Shown piece by piece: positions 31,763 to 33,157 of a DNA stretch of 33,157 nt. The first letter of the stretch is position 1. Every line of letters begins with the position of its first letter. This stretch comes from CAYUTA01 sp964447605 (lineage in GTDB: Bacteria; Bacillota; Clostridia; Christensenellales; CAG-138). The DNA is taken from positions 1-33,157 of the forward strand of contig CAYUTA010000029.1 of NCBI GenBank assembly GCA_964447605.1, read 5' to 3'. Made by a program: the position numbers and the translations under genes. Below the pieces are notes generated by a model. It ran no database searches, had not been told where the DNA came from, and worked only from the letters and a program-made list of their open reading frames with translations.

Positions 31763-32104
31763 CTAATCAAACAGGTCGGTGATTTTGCAGATAAGCCGAA
31801 GGGCCTCCGGGCGCTTTTCGCGGCGGAGCCTGCGGAGTCCCTGGATGGAGGAAAGCAGCAGTCTGGGCGCGTCAAGCCCGGTTAGGGGAACGTTGCCGGG
31901 AGGGGATAGCAGGGTTGCCTCCTCAACGTCGAGATTCTTTGCAATAACGGAAACCGTGTCCAGGGTCGGGTTGCCCTTGCCCGCCTCAAAGCTCTGCAGA
32001 GAGGACTTGGCAATACCAATGGCGTCGGAAAACTCCACATGCGTTTTCCCCTGAAACGTACGGTGCATTTTGAGCTGGGAAAAGAAGTTTTCTTTTAAAG
32101 ACAT
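31763..32104 (-). CDS. XRE-family helix-turn-helix regulator
   Basis: A 113-residue protein with an N-terminal XRE/Cro-type HTH (about residues 8-65: KTHVEFSDAIGIAKSSLQSFEAGKGNPTLDT). The C-terminal 45 residues (LTGLDAPRLLLSSIQGLRRLRREKR) form a basic and hydrophobic helical tail perhaps for dimerisation. ATG 32104 is preceded by AAGGGGGG. It is the first gene of the operon with the Spo0A-domain protein, suggesting a two-protein transcriptional unit of the immunity- or lifestyle-switch kind; no phage genes adjoin it. Confidence 0.92.
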   Translation of the reverse strand: MSLKENFFSQLKMHRTFQGKTHVEFSDAIGIAKSSLQSFEAGKGNPTLDTVSVIAKNLDVEEATLLSPPGNVPLTGLDAPRLLLSSIQGLRRLRREKRPEALRLICKITDLFD

Positions 32105-32691
32105 AAAAGCCCCCCTTTACAAAAAAACAACTGAAGATGGTTCAGCCGGCGTCATGACATACGATCCGTTGCACGGACAGCATGCGCCTGCGGCGGCTTA
32201 TGCCGCATTTTTGCAGGATTTGGCATACTAAGACCGCGCCGCGCATACGGGTTCCCATCCAGCCCGTATACGTCGGCGCCTATCGGTTGTGCCGCGCCGT
32301 TTGATCAAGCCCGCCTCATGGATCGCGGCGCCGCGGGTCTGTGGGCGCGCGAACCCCATGAAAGCCGGTGTTCCCATTGCTCCGTCCCATAGCCCGAAAA
32401 CCGGTGGGCGGCCCCTGCGTTCCACATCTTCGTCCGGAGATGGCCCGCCCGCCGCCAGCCCGGATTTACACAAGTTTTTTCGCCTTCACACAGCCATACG
32501 CATCCCTCCCCCGCCCGTCCTGTAAAGCAATTTTCCTTGATTGCCCCTCTATATAGATGACTGTTCGGGAGATCGACATATTACGTCATAAACAAATATT
32601 TTAATTTATTTTTGGCGCGTAATATTTGGGCTCCGCCGATTGTCATATATAGTAGGGGATGTCCTAAAATTAAATACTGGAGGCACAAAAG
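32105..32691. other. Intergenic region between XRE operon and secreted-protein gene
   Basis: No convincing gene is seen in 587 bases. The GC-rich middle (32220-32520) yields only short frames with poor protein character. The AT-rich right part contains ATATTACG (32578-32585) and CGTAATAT (32618-32625) as an inverted pair, and a possible promoter TTTGGG-17-TATAGT about 40 nt before the next ATG. A clear promoter for the XRE operon was not found. Confidence 0.5.
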
Positions 32692-33090
32692 ATGAAAAAA
32701 AGAACCCTATGTTTCCTCATGGCGCTGCTGATTTGCCTTGCCACGGCCGGCAACACCCTTGCTCTTGCCCATGATTCGGAGGCGCCGCAGCCAAGGCGCG
32801 GCGCAATCACTTTGTATTGTGGCCTGGATAACTTTGGAAACGGCAATTACAGGGCAAGAGCGACGATTGAAACGGGCGGAATCGAAACCCTTTCCGTTAA
32901 TTTCACGCTTTATAAGGTTGTGAACGGCTCGGAACAATTTGTCACAAGCGGCTCAAAGTCAAACGTGGTTGGGACGGAAGCAACCGCATCAAAGATTGTA
33001 GCGCTTTCATCCGGTACTTATCGTATCTATTATTCCGGTTCGGGAAATACCGTTTCAGATAGCGATAGCAGTGATTTTTTTGTAAGATAA
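32692..33090 (+). CDS. Small secreted protein, unknown
   Basis: A 132-residue exported protein: a basic start MKKRT, a hydrophobic core LCFLMALLICLATAG and an ALA cleavage site near residue 26 (TLALA-HDSE). The mature part, of about 105 residues, is rich in Ser, Thr, Gly and Asn with alternating strands, suggesting a small beta-sandwich; it has one cysteine (LYCGLDNFGNG). GGAGG lies 9 nt before the ATG, and a terminator follows. Not recognised; related small exported proteins occur widely in gut Clostridia with no known role. Confidence 0.8.
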   Translation: MKKRTLCFLMALLICLATAGNTLALAHDSEAPQPRRGAITLYCGLDNFGNGNYRARATIETGGIETLSVNFTLYKVVNGSEQFVTSGSKSNVVGTEATASKIVALSSGTYRIYYSGSGNTVSDSDSSDFFVR

Positions 33091-33102
33091 TAGATTATCA
33101 AA

Positions 33103-33141
33103 GGGGCTGTAGCAAAAGGGAAAGCAACAGCCCCATTTTTG
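33103..33141 (+). terminator. Terminator of the small secreted-protein gene
   Basis: An 11-bp stem with one A-A mismatch (33103-33113 with 33124-33134) is followed by ATTTTTG. Confidence 0.85.
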
Positions 33142-33157
33142 TACGGGCCAAGGGCAA

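Noticed and set aside
32228..32525. Overlapping short frames on both strands in the XRE upstream region
   Set aside because: GC-rich, proline/arginine-rich translations without RBS or homology signs; treated as noncoding.
1..33157. tRNA, rRNA, CRISPR arrays, insertion sequences, integrases
   Set aside because: I scanned for T-loop motifs, regularly spaced repeats and transposase or recombinase signatures and saw none.

Overview
The window comes from a fairly GC-rich, anaerobic, Gram-positive genome, most likely Bacillota class Clostridia. The evidence is a glycyl-radical enzyme with its activase, spore-lineage genes (ylbJ-like, spoVB/murJ-like, spore-type M14 peptidase, Spo0A-type DNA-binding domains), the ireB-ruvX-DUF1292 cluster, DUF4364 and TIGR04086 proteins, CIRCE-controlled groESL and frequent TTG/GTG starts after strong AGGAGG sites. 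Nothing in the sequence fixes the family or genus.

Layout. 1-2.3 kb: 3' end of a glycyl-radical enzyme, its three-cluster activase and an overlapping flavin split-barrel protein. 2.45-4.3 kb: a receiver-less Spo0A C-domain protein diverging from an iron alcohol dehydrogenase, with helically phased TTCGA repeats between them. 4.5-6.6 kb: glmS with a structured 174-nt leader. 6.8-7.5 kb: a CPBP membrane protease. 7.8-10.5 kb: a three-gene operon of patatin-like lipase, amidohydrolase (8-oxoguanine-deaminase-like) and QueT-like transporter. 10.7-13.8 kb: ylbJ-like gene converging on groES-groEL. 14.0-14.5 kb: rpsT, flanked by unusual repeats. 14.5-17.0 kb: on the minus strand ireB-ruvX-DUF1292, a candidate structured RNA ending in a terminator, DUF4364 and a decayed histidine phosphatase. 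17.1-18.1 kb: an orphan substrate-binding lipoprotein. 18.2-21.5 kb: yajC, a TIGR04086 protein, a small membrane protein and the iscR-nifS-nifU iron-sulfur operon. 21.7-22.8 kb: an rsgA interrupted by a frameshift. 23.1-26.4 kb: a membrane protein, then an SPFH/zinc-ribbon protein with a secreted partner. 26.5-31.2 kb: PG-binding/LysM/M14 peptidase, spoVB-like flippase, yabN-type mazG and hup. 31.4-33.1 kb: an XRE regulator plus a second receiver-less Spo0A C-domain protein, and a small secreted protein.

Most genes are housekeeping. The least conventional signals are the two stand-alone Spo0A DNA-binding domains (one paired with an XRE regulator, the other next to phased 0A-box-like repeats), the candidate ncRNA at 15.80-15.97 kb, the repeat architecture around rpsT, the glmS leader, and a probable leaderless promoter for the spoVB-like gene. 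Two genes (histidine phosphatase, rsgA) are broken in the sequence as given.
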